Shown piece after piece: positions 37,661 through 50,636 of a stretch of DNA of 64,000 nt (positions within the stretch are counted from its first letter, which is position 1; each line of letters begins with the position of its first letter). The notes beneath the pieces are model-generated. The model was given only the letters and a program-made list of their open reading frames with translations, did no database searches and was not told the origin of the DNA. Made by a program: the position numbers and the translations under genes. Where the stretch lies: contig JBBHKE010002853.1 in assembly GCA_037447655.1 (NCBI GenBank), forward strand, positions 124,001-188,000, read 5' to 3'. The stretch comes from Zygnema cylindricum. Lineage: Eukaryota > Streptophyta > Zygnematophyceae > Zygnematales > Zygnemataceae.

Positions 37661-38579
37661 ATTTTAAGGGTTTGTTTTTGGTTAATGTTTATTTATTTTA
37701 TTTTATTTTCCCTGTGTTTTGTTTTAGCTATGGAGCGGAGACTTTGTCCGATCCTTTATTTACCTATTCACTCTGCCATTACTTCAACGACGCGACCTTT
37801 GCGCCGGATCGACCGTTTGCCGATTTATTCAGGATTTGAACTAAAACGTAATATGTTATTTTGGTCGAGCGGAGTTTTGCGGAGTTTATGAGGAGTCGTT
37901 TTTTTTATTAATTTATTTCACGGTTTTCCTGATTTCGATCTTTTTAATTTGATGATTTACTCGACCTTTTCATCGTTTTTTCCGAGATCATAAAACCGAC
38001 CCTAATACAACAAGTGCTATTTTTAGGGTTTATTTTTGGATTATGTTTGTTTTTTTTTTTTTTTTTCTGTTTTGATTCATCTCTTTCTGTTTTTACATTT
38101 TCCTCTGCTTCTCTTTCTCCATATCCATCTATACGTATTCCTCTAATCTTTTGCGTCTAAATTTCTTATTTTTTTCTCGATTCTTCTTTTCCTACTCTCC
38201 TCAATATAAATGTGTATTTATATAAATTTTGTTTACAAGTTTATTTTTATCATTTACATGTATTTTTCGGTTTCGCTTTATGGTCTTGTAGGTGGTCGTA
38301 AGAATAAAACATCCCAAAACAAGGGTGGAAAATCCAAACACACCCGTGTCGACGAAAAAACAAACCCCAAAAAACAATAGCCAAGGAGTGGGAAAATAGG
38401 GCAAAAAAATAGGGGAGCCAACTAAGGGTAACAAACAAACCCCAAAAAACGGTAGCGAAGGAGTGGGGAAAAGGGGGAATAAAATAGGGGAGCCAACTAA
38501 GGGTAACGAACAGGAAGAAGAGGGAGATTTTGTTGAAATTAGTGCGAGCCCTCCATCTACTAATAGTTGATGGACGGAG

Positions 38580-39360
38580 AGCAAGGTGTTCAAGTTGATT
38601 TTTGCTAAAGTCAAAGAAATGCAACACGAGAAGACGAACAACCTACACGCCACGCAACGACATGTTGAACAAAAACGGAAACGCATCAGCCTCCAGTTAG
38701 AAGAAGAAGGTGTGTTCAGACCATATCTCTATTGTTGGCAAAAATGGGAGAATCTCATTAAGGATTAAAAAAAGGGTTAAAGACTTCAAATCAAAATTTC
38801 CTAGTGGCAATCTAGATTACTGGTCAATGGCCACGCTGGAGAGGTCCGAGAGAAAATTGCCAGGTAGTTTCGGTGAACGATTCTATTCACTGGTAGATGA
38901 AGGTATAGGGGGAAATGAAAACATAGCACCAACTCATGTCAGAGATACATTTACACTTCGTCAAAGAGGGATTATCACGGTTGAGGGAAACGACACTACA
39001 TCTCAAAGTAATCTTTTTGATGATACACCAACTACCTCACAAACATCCCAAAACATTTACAAGAATACTAGTGGGAAACGTAAAAGAAATGGAAACGTAA
39101 AAGAAATGCAAATGACGCTAAAGCAGTACGATCATTGGAGCTTTTAAGGTTTCGAAAAATAGCACAAGAAATACATGAAATATTTTTAAAGGAGACGAAA
39201 GAGACGATAAACACATTTGGGGAATTGCTTAAAGCAAATTGGGAGAGGAACGAACTTGTTTTCAAAAAGAAGCTGAAGAAAGTCTTCGTTTGATCAATGC
39301 CGTGTGTAAGATGGCCAAAAAGAATGGTGATGAGAACAACAACTCATACCATCAGCCATG
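38580..39360 (+). pseudogene. Myb/SANT-like (trihelix-type) DNA-binding gene remnant
   Basis: Across three frames the translation reads ISLQLEEEGVFRPYLYCWQK and WENLIKD. A shift in an A run at about 38765 leads to VKDFKSKFPSGNLDYWSM and ERSERKLPGSFGERFYSLVD. Further shifts near 39110 and 39250 give FRKIAQEIHEIFLKETKE and EAEESLRLINAVCKMAKKNG, ending at TGA 39360. The spacing of Trp residues in WENL and the YWSM, ERK and LP-SF phrases are typical of plant Myb/SANT-like proteins related to trihelix factors. It may belong to the same gene as the exon-like units at 36.8-37.7 kb, split from its upstream part by the gypsy insertion. Multiple shifts indicate decay. Confidence 0.5.
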
Positions 39361-42300
39361 ATATTGCTAAGGTATGAGTGTAAAATATGTTGCATTATTT
39401 CCTTAGGTAGTACGTTTTATGGTCGATTTAATTTGATTTGTGAAGCTGCTTTTTGGTCTCAATTGATTTCCTCTAAAAAAAAATTTTATTGATTGGTTTA
39501 TCTCTTGTTTAAATGAACTGGAATGTTCAAGCGAGGCAAAACGTCTTCATAGTCGTGGATTACATTTACTTTTTTCTTAGGAGAGTGCATTGTTGTTATC
39601 GCGGTATTTTTTATAATAGTTTAAATTTTTAGGTTTTTTTTTTTTTTTTTGCTTATGCTACAGGTTGTAGGACAAAAATAACAATCACATAAAAAGGGTA
39701 GCTTATACAAAAAAATATTGGTTTTACTTTCGTTCATACTCATTCATAAAGATGTTTATGATTATTTACAACTTATATTTGTTGCTATATATTTGACCCT
39801 TACATGTTCGCATTTTTAAGCACGTTTTTTTGTAAAACTTTCATAACACACGGGTGAATTAATGGTGAGACCTCGTCTTCATCATATTTTATTTGACATC
39901 TGCGTACTACCCTTTTAAAGATGTTCATGTGAAATGCCAATTTTGATTTTGTTGACGATGATTGGTACTCTGTATTCATTTGTCAATGCCCCTGCAAATA
40001 TCCATTGCATTGTGGACATCAACTTTTATATCTATAACATCGCGGTAAATTTTTGATTACTATCGACATAAACGCGGAATTTGGACACATATAAACTCAA
40101 ATACATATTATATTTCTCTATGTTACAATCCCGATTCATTTTCATTTTTAGTGATCATCTATTGTTAGGTTAAAGAGAGAAAATGAAAAATTGAAATTAG
40201 TCCACTGCATATGAAAGACTAATTAATTATTTCATACAATATGCGAATGCAAACAACACTCGAGAAAAACAAAACATATTTGACAAGAGAAAAGGTTACA
40301 ATAGATTTTATTTTTCAAGTATGAAAAGTACATTTACATTAAGAACTAAATGTATTTTACTTTATGCATTTCCGGCTTACTAAAGACTGTCTGTGTTATA
40401 TTCCTCTTCGACAATTTGAATAATTAAATGATATTCATCGTATTTATTATATGAGTAAATATCTAACCCTTCTTATAAGAAGTTCAAACTCTTCTACAAA
40501 TTGACGAGTAACCGAATCATGTTAACACTTCCAATCACAAAAAGGTCGCAAAAGCTAACATAGCAATTCTCCCTATCCACTTTTCCAACGGTATATCTAT
40601 AGCGAGTTTTCCATTGAGATTTCAAATTCTACTTACACTTTACATTGGATCACTTTTTCCTTCTTCCGCTTATGTCTTTTTGACCTCTACACCACAGGTA
40701 AGATAAAAAAAATCACAAAAAGAGAGGAACAAAAGAGAAGAGAGAGAATAGAGAGAAAAAAATAGTTAGAAAAAGTCACAAAAAATAAAAGCGGAAAAAA
40801 CCAAGAATTTTTTTGTCTCCGCGAGATTATTATTTAAATGATTCTCAACGCGTGTGATAAAAATAAAATAATATTTCAGTAGATACAGGGAAAAAAAAAA
40901 AGGAAAATGGCTCCCATGACATAAGTGATTGACAACGTAACTTAACCCAAAAAGAAACTGTGGACTCTCTTAATATATAGTGTAAACTAATTCAGTTTTA
41001 GCGCTTTAGATAATGACAACATAAAAAAACAAAAAAAGACAAAATCAAAGCAAAAGTAGAGGAAAAAAAATTGCATTTATGGTTTTTTACCTATTTCAGA
41101 GGAAAACTGCAATTAATCACATTTCCAGTGTGAAAAGTAGTGGACCGTGACAGGAAAGTAGATTGTTAAACACAATTGAAGCATAAAAACACAAAGATAA
41201 GTAGAAAAATACGCGATCACAATACCATAACAATGTTAATTCAATGTAAAAAATAAACTTATTTTAAATATTTTTGACATCACTGATGAAGCTCTTCATC
41301 ATCTGTATTTTAAAACCTCCACCAGAATCCAATCTTGAATACTTTTAAAAGAATACAAAAATGCACAGCCAAGTTATCAATTATATTCAAACACTAAACA
41401 TTGTTAGGGTTGCCGTAGTTTAACTATTAAGATTGTTGTTTGTGTTTGACCCTAAAGTCTTTAACACTTTTGCAATCTCAGAAGGAGCTCCTTCTGAAAA
41501 CAAAGGCATTAGTGCAGTGCACAAAAACCGCGAGAACACAACTGATTGCACATTAAATTGCAAGCTAAACACACAAAAAAAGTAGAAATCACTACGATTC
41601 GAGCCTCATGAAATATATGCTAACCTTTAGTGGAGCCTCATACCTCACAGTTACATTCCTCTCCCTTTGTTTCCTCTAAAAATTTATAGCTCCAATTGCT
41701 CCAACCCCACTGCATCTTGGTCATCTTTGAAGAAGAAGAATGTTAGTTACATCTTTTGCTTGCAATGCACCTTACAAACTGAAAACAAATGAAAATACAT
41801 CCTTAACGAAATACAAGTTTGTTAAGCATTAACAACGAGGAAGCTTGGAGCGCCTAAAAAGTATGGCCTTATGTAATGTAATACAACCTCATACATCAAT
41901 TAATTAATATCCACTTGACACAATAGTAACCAGGAATATCATTCAAGTTTCTCATTATTCAAAAAAAAAAAACAGTACAGGGATATTTTTTGAGAATATT
42001 TGTTAAGAGAATAATCGTAAAGCAATAACCTTTGTTTTCTCGGCTTGTATGTTTCATTAACCCACCCACAACTTTAACTCATTTTACAACAAAATCAATG
42101 TCTTCAACTTAACTATCCAAAGTACAAAACCCGGTTGGCCAGTAAATCAACCGCGGTGTAAGGAGATCCCATAATGCTCTACAAAATAATGTCTACTTTC
42201 TTGACACCGTGGTTTTACTGACTCGAAAGAGCTTTTCCACTGAAGTAGGTGTGTTTTCAGACACCAAACGGTAAAGAACCATTTCTATTTGACGTTTTAT

Positions 42301-43490
42301 GGAAAGTTTTTTCTGTTGGGAATATTAAGAAAATAACGCGCGGGGTCCGTCTCCATACGATGCCCTACTTTTTCCACCAAATAATAAACAAGATATCGTG
42401 GAAGACAAAACAGTCCCATATGCCTATTAATAATTGTCATTGAAAAGTGTAAACTGCAAGGGAAACAATATAGTATTCTGCGCGCAGCCTACGTCGTCTA
42501 AGACTGTCCATCGATCTTGCAAAACCCTCAACTTGATGTACGAAGGTTTAAGAAGCACAACCGATGATGTTTTGAATAAAGAACATCATGATCATTAAAA
42601 GTACACATTCATCTCCCGTTTGAATACCATTGCTTATATTAAGAAAGACAAATATGACCAGCAACAGTTCCATTTTGGAAAGATACACGATAAAAGGTGA
42701 CGGGTGTAGCCTAAGACAACATTTTGGAAAGATACACGATAAAAGGTGACGGGTGTAGCGTAAGACAACAGCAAAGGTTTGGGAGACGTTCAAAAACTTG
42801 CCATGGTAGCGTTTGTGGGAAGTGAAGGGTTTCTTTACACATGATCACGAATTTAGTTGTAGTGTAGTTGGACGTTTTTGCAAGTTCATATTTACTCGGT
42901 TGTTGTCCCATCCATTTCTAATGTACCCGTTTCACACGTTTTCTTATATTGTTAACATATCTCAAAAGTTTGTCCTTTGTCATCACAAGAAAAATAGACT
43001 TGAGATCTTTTCAGTGACTCACTATTGTTTCCATGTCCACTATTTTCTTGAAACTAGGCACTAAATGCTTGAAAATTATTTCCACCTCTCAAAGCTAATT
43101 GACCTGCCTCTCTATCTAGTACAAGTTGAATCGCTCAGGTAGATTCCAGTATTTATGCACTAACTGCTTCAACCGATCTAGTCTATTTTTTTATTTTTCA
43201 GGTAATTCTCAAATAAAAAAAAAGCTTGTTGTGCGTTTGTTAAATCATCTTCGAACCAAAATTTTCAACAAACTACTTTTGTAACAGTGACAATATTTGG
43301 CCATAATTCCTCTTGCATACCCATACTCATGAATACTGCTAGCTAGCTCTAATCATCTGATGATTTACATTAGTTTTTTGATACATGGTACCTACAGCCA
43401 TCAAAAGTTCATTAGTGTTTTGATTTATGGTACCTACAACCATCAAAAGTTCACCAACTTTCTTCAAGCAAATGTTTGCACCTATTCTTC
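39361..43490. other. AT-rich intergenic region, no gene recognised
   Basis: Long homopolymer runs and AT-rich DNA. Two small direct duplications are visible: about 48 bases at 42672-42768 (ttttggaaagatacacgata) and about 45 bases at 43368-43455 (atggtacctacagccatcaa). No ORF shows family resemblance. Confidence 0.6.
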
Positions 43491-43499
43491 GATAAGAGA

Positions 43500-43745
43500 T
43501 TGCTAGATGGGTTTAAGTATCATACGTTTTTCTTGTTCCTATTGCATCCGCCCCAACGAGAGTTCGATCCACAACGTCCATTAGTTCTTCTTCCACAAAA
43601 ATACTTTCCAGCATAACCTTATAGTACAAGTATTCAGTTCCAACAAAAATGGGTATCCGTAGGCATGGGCCATGTAAATCAGAGCCATCTTCTGTTATGA
43701 TTTCACATAGGAACCTCTCAAATAGGCGGCTTTGATCTGGCTTAG
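43500..43745 (-). pseudogene. Copia-type gag N-terminal relic
   Basis: The minus strand reads RLFERFLCEIITEDGSDLHG, then IPIFVGTEYLYYKVMLESIF and VEEELMDVVDRT. This matches the pattern of copia gag N-termini (IPxFxGxxYxxWxxxMxxxF, then E-x-LWxxV). The following sequence has stops. No LTR was assigned. Confidence 0.4.
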
Positions 43746-43917
43746 TAAATCACATAGACACTAAATCACATAGACAAGTAATCACCCTAAACATGTACAA
43801 TGTCACAAAATTACAAAAATCTAGACATCTACAAATGTCGTTGTTTTTGATGGCGTCACCAATTGTCTTAATTTTCGTAGTCGTCTTCAACCGTCAAAAA
43901 GTTATACCTACGTCTGT

Positions 43918-44936
43918 TGAAAAGTAATTATTTGTTTATTTATGCTTGACTCTAGGAAGGTGTAGGCATAGAGTTAGAGCCATGGCTGTCACTCTAGAGG
44001 CCTAAGAGATAGAATGAGGCAAAAACGAGGATAAAAACATACTTCTGACAAAAATAGTGTGACCCGACCGGGATTTGATCCCTTACCCTACTAGACGATT
44101 ATAGCAGGTGTCTTTATCTAATTATCGTGAAGATGCCAATACATAATTGTGCTTATTAACACATAACACGCCCATTAAGCCATTTACGAAATCAAATTAA
44201 ATCGACGTACACAACTTTTGGCGCGCCGTATAAATCGGACGAACAACAAAAGAGAAGAAGTTACAATCGGACAACGTGAGCGCCGACGGACCAGAATGAT
44301 TCTTTTGGCGGATTACGCCAAAAAGAGGCAAAAAATGACACGAGGCAATATTATATTGGATGCCGAAGAAGGAGGAGACAAGACTATGGCGTCGGACATG
44401 GATGGTACCTTCTCTTTGATATTGACGTACAACCACCGCACAGATTTCATGGAGGCTGGTATAGAATTTGTACATTTATAATTTGTATTCCTTTGATTGG
44501 TGGAGGGTTTAGAAGATAGGCTTTTTGAGTAGGTAAGCTAGGACTTAGTCAATTTAGAAGGTTTTTGAAGCCCTCTCTCCTAAAGGCCATCTGTATATAT
44601 TTGCCGACTTTGATCAGCCATAACTTATTTCTCAGAGGAGCAAATTCACCGATTCTTTGTACGTTCGGCTCAAAGGAGTAGAACACTCACAAATTTAGCG
44701 ATTCTTTTTGCATTCGGCTAAGGAGAGTCGGGCACGGGCACTCACAGGGGTGAGCGTGGTTAGAATATTTTTGTGCCAAGGTGGCACTAATTCAGTGAAC
44801 AAGAGAAAATGGCAACTATTATCGTAGAGGCTAGTAGTAAGCTCCAAACATTGTAAAGAAAATGGCAACTATTATCGTAGAAGGCTAGAAGTAAGCTCCA
44901 AATATTGTATGCTAATGAAGGCCACAATGTTAGAGG
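43918..44936 (+). repeat. LTR of copia relic F (plus orientation)
   Basis: It begins TGTTGAAAAGTAATTATTTG and runs to the primer-site-like GGTTATGGGCCAACC at about 44937. It shares the family layout: the gccatggctgtcactctaga phrase, an antisense tRNA-like module at 44048-44118, TATATATTTGCC near 44592, then gattctttttgcattcgg. A small duplication (gaaaatggcaactattatcg) occurs at 44805-44880. A 92-codon frame at 44218-44478 lies inside the LTR and is probably not a gene. Confidence 0.65.
44048..44118 (-). other. tRNA-like module in LTR of relic F, antisense
   Basis: On the minus strand, GGGATCAAATCCC (44070-44082) is a B-box-like hairpin with stem GGG/CCC and a 7-base loop. It is preceded by a TAATTAGATAAAGACACC D-arm-like stretch. 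Its position and antisense orientation match the modules in the other LTRs. Confidence 0.5.
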
Positions 44937-45405
44937 TTATGGGCCAACCCTCTAGGGTGCCCATTTTTGGTGGAACAAGGTTCATCCTGAAGACAATGAT
45001 GCAAAGCGCTCTCTTTGAGAAACACTTATGGGGGATTCTATGCGGACATCTGAGGCGTCTTTCATCAAGTCTAAGAGTAACACTAGGTTTTAGAGAAATT
45101 CGTTTCCAAAAGGATCATGAAAAACTATAGTGACCACGGAGGAAGAAGGTGATGATGGGGAAAGCATCGTCTTAGAAAAAGGAAAGGAGAAGTCAACACC
45201 AATAGCTACAACACCTGCTTTTGCATCAACCCAACCAAAAACAAAGGAAAACGTTTTTGGCGTGTGGGACTACAGAAATATGGTTGTAAAACATTTCATT
45301 CTTCAACATATTACCCAACAAATTGCACTCTCCGTCAATGTCATTATATCTACGGATCTGTGGGACTCTCTTGTCAAATTAAATGTTTTTTACGCTGTAG
45401 GATGA
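44937..45405 (+). pseudogene. Copia gag relic F
   Basis: The reading starts EVMGQPSRVPIFGGTRF, homologous to element Y's gag start, and continues FEKHLWGILCGHLR. After stops it gives VWDYRNMVVKHFILQHITQQ and LWDSLVKL, matching Y's gag (WEYKNTLAKHLILRYVSKPI). Several shifts and stops are present. Confidence 0.7.
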
Positions 45406-45479
45406 AAATCTACACATTCATAAGTTTGAACAAGAGGATTTTGTCGTCGTACCATATTGAGAGACGGTTTGTTCACTAA

Positions 45480-46053
45480 TGTATCTTAGCTTCGTACTCG
45501 TCCAGATATTTCGACCATCGTGTCCATCGTTAGTCGTAATTTTTAAGAGCCAAAAAAGGCACATTGGGTGGCCGTACGACAAATCTTTTGTTATTTGGTT
45601 CAAAGATTCATTAGAATGTGTTGGATATTCTTATGAGGATTGGGACCGCGGTTTTTATTTTGGTAAATCTACGTCAAGGTACGCGTAAATGTTTCGAGGG
45701 GCCACGGTTCCATAGAGTTATAAGTTTAACCTACAGTTGCATTGAGTTAAACACACGTGTCTATTTGGTCGCGTGTATGACAATTTGGCTGTATGATGAT
45801 TTATACTGACAACATGAGTTCGATGACTTTGGCAAAAAATCCAGTGTTTCACAAGAGGACAAAACATATCAACGTTCAACAAAATTTTGTCAAAGATTTG
45901 GTGATGTTGAGCGAGATCTCGTTTTTGTACGTACCAAAGAAAGAGGTGGCTGATTCATTGACGAAGTGTGCCACGCATGATGTATATGAGAAGGGGCGAC
46001 CGAAACTTTGATTATTTTGGGAAGTTTGGAGATTTTGCCAGAAAGAGGGGGAT
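45480..46053 (+). pseudogene. Copia RNase H relic of a different family
   Basis: It reads ECVGYSYEDWDRGFYFGKST (an RNase H start) and then DNMSSMTLAKNPVFHKRTKH, INVQQNFVKDLV and YVPKKEVADSLTK. This is the copia RNase H/C-terminal pattern, but with residues unlike element C. A purine tract gaaagagggggat (46041-46053) abuts TGTTGGGATATTAAC at 46054, a likely 3' LTR start. The 5' gag at 44937 belongs to the X/Y/C family, so the join between them is chimeric or reflects a large deletion. Confidence 0.7.
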
Positions 46054-47590
46054 TGTTGGGATATTAACAAATCGCGAATATATCGTAAAGCGGGATACCA
46101 ACATACCCACAATTGTTCGTTTGAGTTAAAGTATCGCGTCATCGTACGAAATGTGCAATGTTGTTTTGTGGCACTATTTGTAGAGTCCGCGAACGGAATG
46201 TTCGATTTCGTTTCGTGTCACCTTTGTTTTGTGTATAACTGTTTTCATTTCGTGTGTAGGTGATTTATTTCATACATACACAGGACTACTGTAAAACTTC
46301 ACATTTGGAGTTTTTCGTTTCGAAAGAAGAAGGTCTGTGTGCCTTTTTTCGTGGAATTTTCCCTGCAATGTGCGTAAGCCAACAAGGGACACAGTTTGTT
46401 GTCATGCTAGTTTGGTTGTTTTTCCTTGTATGTTAGTTAGAGATGGGTATATGCAGCAGTGTTTTGCTGCAATGTTTTTAATTCTTTTTTATGTAGGGGT
46501 TATTTTCAAAGGGGAAGAGAGAAGAGAGATGATGTAATGAGGCATCTGCAAAAACACTTATTATCTTTTGGATGATTATCCTCTTTTCTTTGATGAGCTT
46601 CCGTTGTGTATGATATTCTCTTTTCTTTTAGTATTTTTTTTTTTATGAATTTTATTTAAAGATCCTACAATACATTTCAAGTAATGTGTGGTGTATGTCT
46701 TTTTTAACATTTCCTCCTTGTAGAAAATGTGAATGAGGATCTTGGCTAATTTCGTCTTGTAGTAGAGGGTTTGTTGAAATATATTAGATTCTTTTGTTGG
46801 ACTCGTGCTCGAGTTGTCTTATTTTTCCACATCCCCTAGCACGAATGTCAATTGTATAAATTTCAACTTTTTACACATTTTTCCCCTCGCCTCAGTTGAA
46901 CCTTATTAACCGTGAGATTTGATCCCCCTTAAGCTCTTGTTGGTAGAACATTGAGTGTTGTGTCTTCAATTTTTGATCTCTCACAAACAAAATTTGATCT
47001 TCTTTTTTGTTTGGGGTCGTTGCAACATTGACAAGAATCGACCAAGAGGTCATTTTGTGGACGATCTTTAGACTCCTCTCTACGCAGGCCATTTTGGACC
47101 CACAACTCGTGAACTCTAAATCTGATAAATTTGACTCGCTAAGGCCACCATTTTGTAGGCCCATAACCTTTTAACTTGGGACAATCACGCAAGTTCGTGG
47201 CCGCAAAGAGGCGTAGACGCGATCAAGATATACATAACGAGTGTAGCCATTTTAGAAAATGCATAAGAGGGATAAAGAGGCTGATGAGAAGTAGGTAGGT
47301 TTAAATAGCTTTTGAATTGATTAATAAGTAGAAAAAAAGGTACAATGTTTTCTTGAACACTTTATCTAATAGAGTTGGATTCTCTTGCTAAATACATGGT
47401 TATCTCTTTACAAAAGACCATTTATGGATATTGTATTCAAAGTCAATAAGATATGCTTATGTGAGATACACTTTTTATTGCCCGAATTGATTTTAAACAT
47501 GTTTGTGCAACTTCACAATGATCCACATTTTTGAGTGTGGTTTACTGTAATTATGCTAAGTGTCACTTTCTTCCTAAAATTGTCGCAGAT
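46054..47590. other. Intergenic, probable LTR debris at its start
   Basis: It begins with the LTR-like TGTTGGGATATTAAC. The rest is T-rich with no recognised gene. A 90-codon minus frame at 46892-47164 has no family resemblance that I recognise. Confidence 0.45.
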
Positions 47591-47596
47591 CCATTC

Positions 47597-47599
<3 letters not shown>

Positions 47600-47671
<72 letters not shown>
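47600..47671. repeat. (TA)n microsatellite
   Basis: About 72 bases of TA dinucleotide. Confidence 0.97.
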
Positions 47672-47673
<2 letters not shown>

Positions 47674-48118
47674 GTTAGAATCGTCTCTTCAATGCCTCAC
47701 ATGTCGACTCATCACGTCACATAAACAAATCGGTTAAGTTCGTCATGTGGAAGGTGTCGCCCGAGATCTCTTATCACTATTTAAAATTGTATCCCTTTGA
47801 TCGCCTTTTATGAAACCTTTATACGGGGGGGGGGGAGGGGGGGAAGCTCGGTCTGTCTTTCCGCGCGATGTTCGTCCGCAATACGGAAGCGTACATTTCA
47901 CTAATGTCTGTCCGCGCGTTGTCCGTTTCCATGCTTGTACGGAGACATCTCTATGACATGACACCATAGATGTCCTATGCGCATAAAACTCACGGAGTAA
48001 ACTAACGAATACTACATTCCGTGCGCATAAAACAATTTCAAACTTTATAAAATTCGCAGTAAAAATCGTACTTTTTTGTACTTTTTAAATTTAAATATTT
48101 AAATTTTCAATACTCTAC

Positions 48119-48685
48119 AAAGTACAAACTGAAACGTGCAACGAAGTTAGCGGCGAGCGCTGGCATTTACGGCGTCTCCAACGGCCGCTTCCTACTGAAG
48201 ACGGAATGGAGGACAAAAAATACTCGCGTGCAAATGAAGCAAAAAGGCACAACGAAGCCGCTCTGGAGACGCCATATATTTCGACGCTCGCCTCTCGCAC
48301 GTCGCCGCTCGCCGCTTAGATAAAAATAAGCGTGCAAGACGCCATAAATTCCGCAAATCGCCGCTCAGAAAAAAAATGAGTGCGAGACGCCATAAATTTC
48401 GCGGCTCGCCGCTTAATTGCATACGCGTGCAAGACGCCATAAATTCCGCAGCTCGCTGCTCAGAAAAAAATACGTGTGTGAGACGCCATAAATTTCGCGG
48501 CTCGCCGCTCACATAAAAATACGCGTGAGAGACGCCATACACACGCGCAAATGAAGCAAAAGTGCAAAACTGGAAAGTGCAACGAACAAGTGGCGAGCGA
48601 CGGAATTTACGGCGCATCCAACGGCGGATTCCTTCTGAAGACGGACTGGAAGACACAAAAAGTACGCGTGCGCAAATGAAGCAAC
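48119..48685. repeat. Minisatellite of ~60-bp units flanked by ~120-bp direct repeats
   Basis: Between about 48245 and 48545 the phrase gacgccataaattccgc, then ctcgccgctca, repeats about five times with AAAAA spacers. The array is bounded by two diverged direct copies (48121-48240 and 48558-48680) sharing ttccttctgaagacgga-type and gcaaatgaagcaa sequence. Apparent ORFs are repeat translations. Confidence 0.75.
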
Positions 48686-48689
48686 TTTT

Positions 48690-50336
48690 TTAATGTCCGT
48701 ACAAAATCTCGTACAGTGACGTACGAAATCTACGAAAGCTACGAACCAAACGAATACTACACCGTCGACGTATTTAGTGTATAGAAATTATTAGTGTGTA
48801 GAATAATTTAGTGTCATGTACACTAATTTTGACTTAGAAAAATTCGAAAAAATGGGATACACGACTCAACGTACGTAATAGTACAGCTGATTTGTCGAGT
48901 GATATCTACGTTATTGGTAGTACGATTCTGACATTAGATACCGTCGCATACTTTACTCTAATTAATTCCTGACTCTAATTCGTTTTTTTACAGTGTGGTG
49001 TCTGCGACAAAATGTACACAAAATGGTATAGCCATGAAATTTTTAATAAGCAGTTTTAGATGCGATGCAGAGAGATGGGTTTGTACTACATGCAAAATTA
49101 CATTTTATACGAACCGTGCGCCATTATTCCAATAAAATATACATAATTAAAATGGTGTACCTAATTGTTCATCTGTAATTAGCGTAGAAAATTACATCCT
49201 TTACCTATTTTAGGTAAACCCTCAAAATTTAGGGCGCCGAATTAGTGTTCAACACGCTAAATACGATCGATGTGTACGTAGTTTTGTAAAGAGTCAATCC
49301 GTAAGATTGGACATCATTGGCCGGTCCATAACGTAAGGCACCGATCGTGAAAATTGGTAGTATTAGCCCATGTACGCTATCGGCACCCCAACTGACATTG
49401 ATATCTTAAATATAATAAATTATGCTATTTGGCGTGGACCATAACTGCCACGTTTACAGTACTAAACGAATGAATGACGCTATTTTTTTATTTACACTAA
49501 TCTATACGAATAACGATTCAATGCGGCATCCTTTCCTGATTAATGTATGTTAACGGCCAATCCAGCGCGTACATCGGCGGACGGTCAACGGCAAAGTTAC
49601 CGTCAAAAAAAGGTGGCGCAAAGTGTGTAGATGTCCCGTCTTAAAGTAGGCCCGGTCCCGGTTCGCGATTTTGTCGCAAACGGTGTACGTAAAACAGGAG
49701 ATGGTCCATGGGCATGATAAGACAGGATAAGGTCCGGGCCCGTGTAACGCGCATTGATTTACTACACCGTGAATAATCAGTCAGATCCAGAATCCGACCA
49801 GCGTGTAAGGAGAAAAGATGTATTTAGGGTGAACCTCCATCAGGCGAAAAGTGAGGCTCATTACTGTAAAAAGTACAAAAAGTACATTTTCGTACAGGGA
49901 CAGCTCATTTTTGTACATGGCCGTATTGTTTTGTTTTTTTTCAAATAAAACATGATTACTGGAGATTCGCCTAAGATTCTTTAAACTTTTGGGCGACAAC
50001 ATCGACCGTCCGATTATTGGTTTTCGAAGCAGGCGGTCACTTTATCAAGTGAGGGTAAGGTTCCATTAGGGAAAAAATGCAGTTGTTTACTGGAAGTCGT
50101 ACTGTTTTATACAGTGCCGTACAAAAAAAAAAATGTCAGAAAATCAAGCCTACTGAATAAGGGATGCGATTCTCCACGTTTATTAGCGTAAACGTGGACC
50201 GTCGGATGCATAATCGGATACGCCATCGTCTGACACTTTCAGTTCGCAACAAGTGACCCGGAGTAAGGTCAATTTTTAGCCGAAGGTCAATTTTTAGCCG
50301 ATCATCATACCGATATTTGTCACTGTTGACTTTACA
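48690..50336. other. Intergenic upstream of the P450 gene
   Basis: Mixed AT-rich sequence with GTAC words. A relic resembling one MITE end (tacaccgtgaataatcagtc, ggagaaaagatg) lies at about 49763-49825. The phrase gttccattagg near 50060 resembles the foldback-family end. No gene recognised. Confidence 0.5.
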
Positions 50337-50636
50337 TACACACTCTCACTCTCTTCCACTCTCTACTCCCACGCTCTTCTTATTTTCCCACTCTCTCACC
50401 TCTGCCTTTTTTTTTTTTTTCCCCTTTTTTTGTCTACTTTCTCTTTTCATTCTTTCGCGCCCACTTCTTTCAAGGTTCTCTAACGCTTTTTCCACTACCT
50501 CTCCCTTTCAATTTTTTCCATCTTTCAATCTTATCTTGTGAATACTTTCTTACATTTTGCCACTCATTCCTCCTCCTCCACTCCCTCTCTCTCTCTCCCT
50601 TTCCCTCTCCCTCTTCCTCTCCCTGCCCCTCTCTCT
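50337..50636 (+). promoter_or_regulatory. Pyrimidine-rich leader of the P450 gene
   Basis: About 300 bases of CT-rich DNA (cactctcactctcttccact and similar) directly before the start codon, typical of plant 5' leaders and core promoters with Y patches. An in-frame upstream Met at 50538 would add 33 Ser/Pro/Leu residues translated from this tract, so I prefer 50637. No clear TATA box. Confidence 0.45.

Noticed and set aside
44218-44478. An 87-residue basic ORF inside LTR F
   Set aside because: It lies within the LTR, is not seen in the other LTR copies and has no recognised domain.
48192-48656. A 154-residue ORF with repeated NLWRL-type phrases
   Set aside because: It is the translation of the 60-bp minisatellite.
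50538-50636. N-terminal extension of the P450 to the upstream Met at 50538
   Set aside because: It would place 33 low-complexity Ser/Pro/Leu residues before the membrane anchor. The start at 50637 gives a normal P450 N-terminus.
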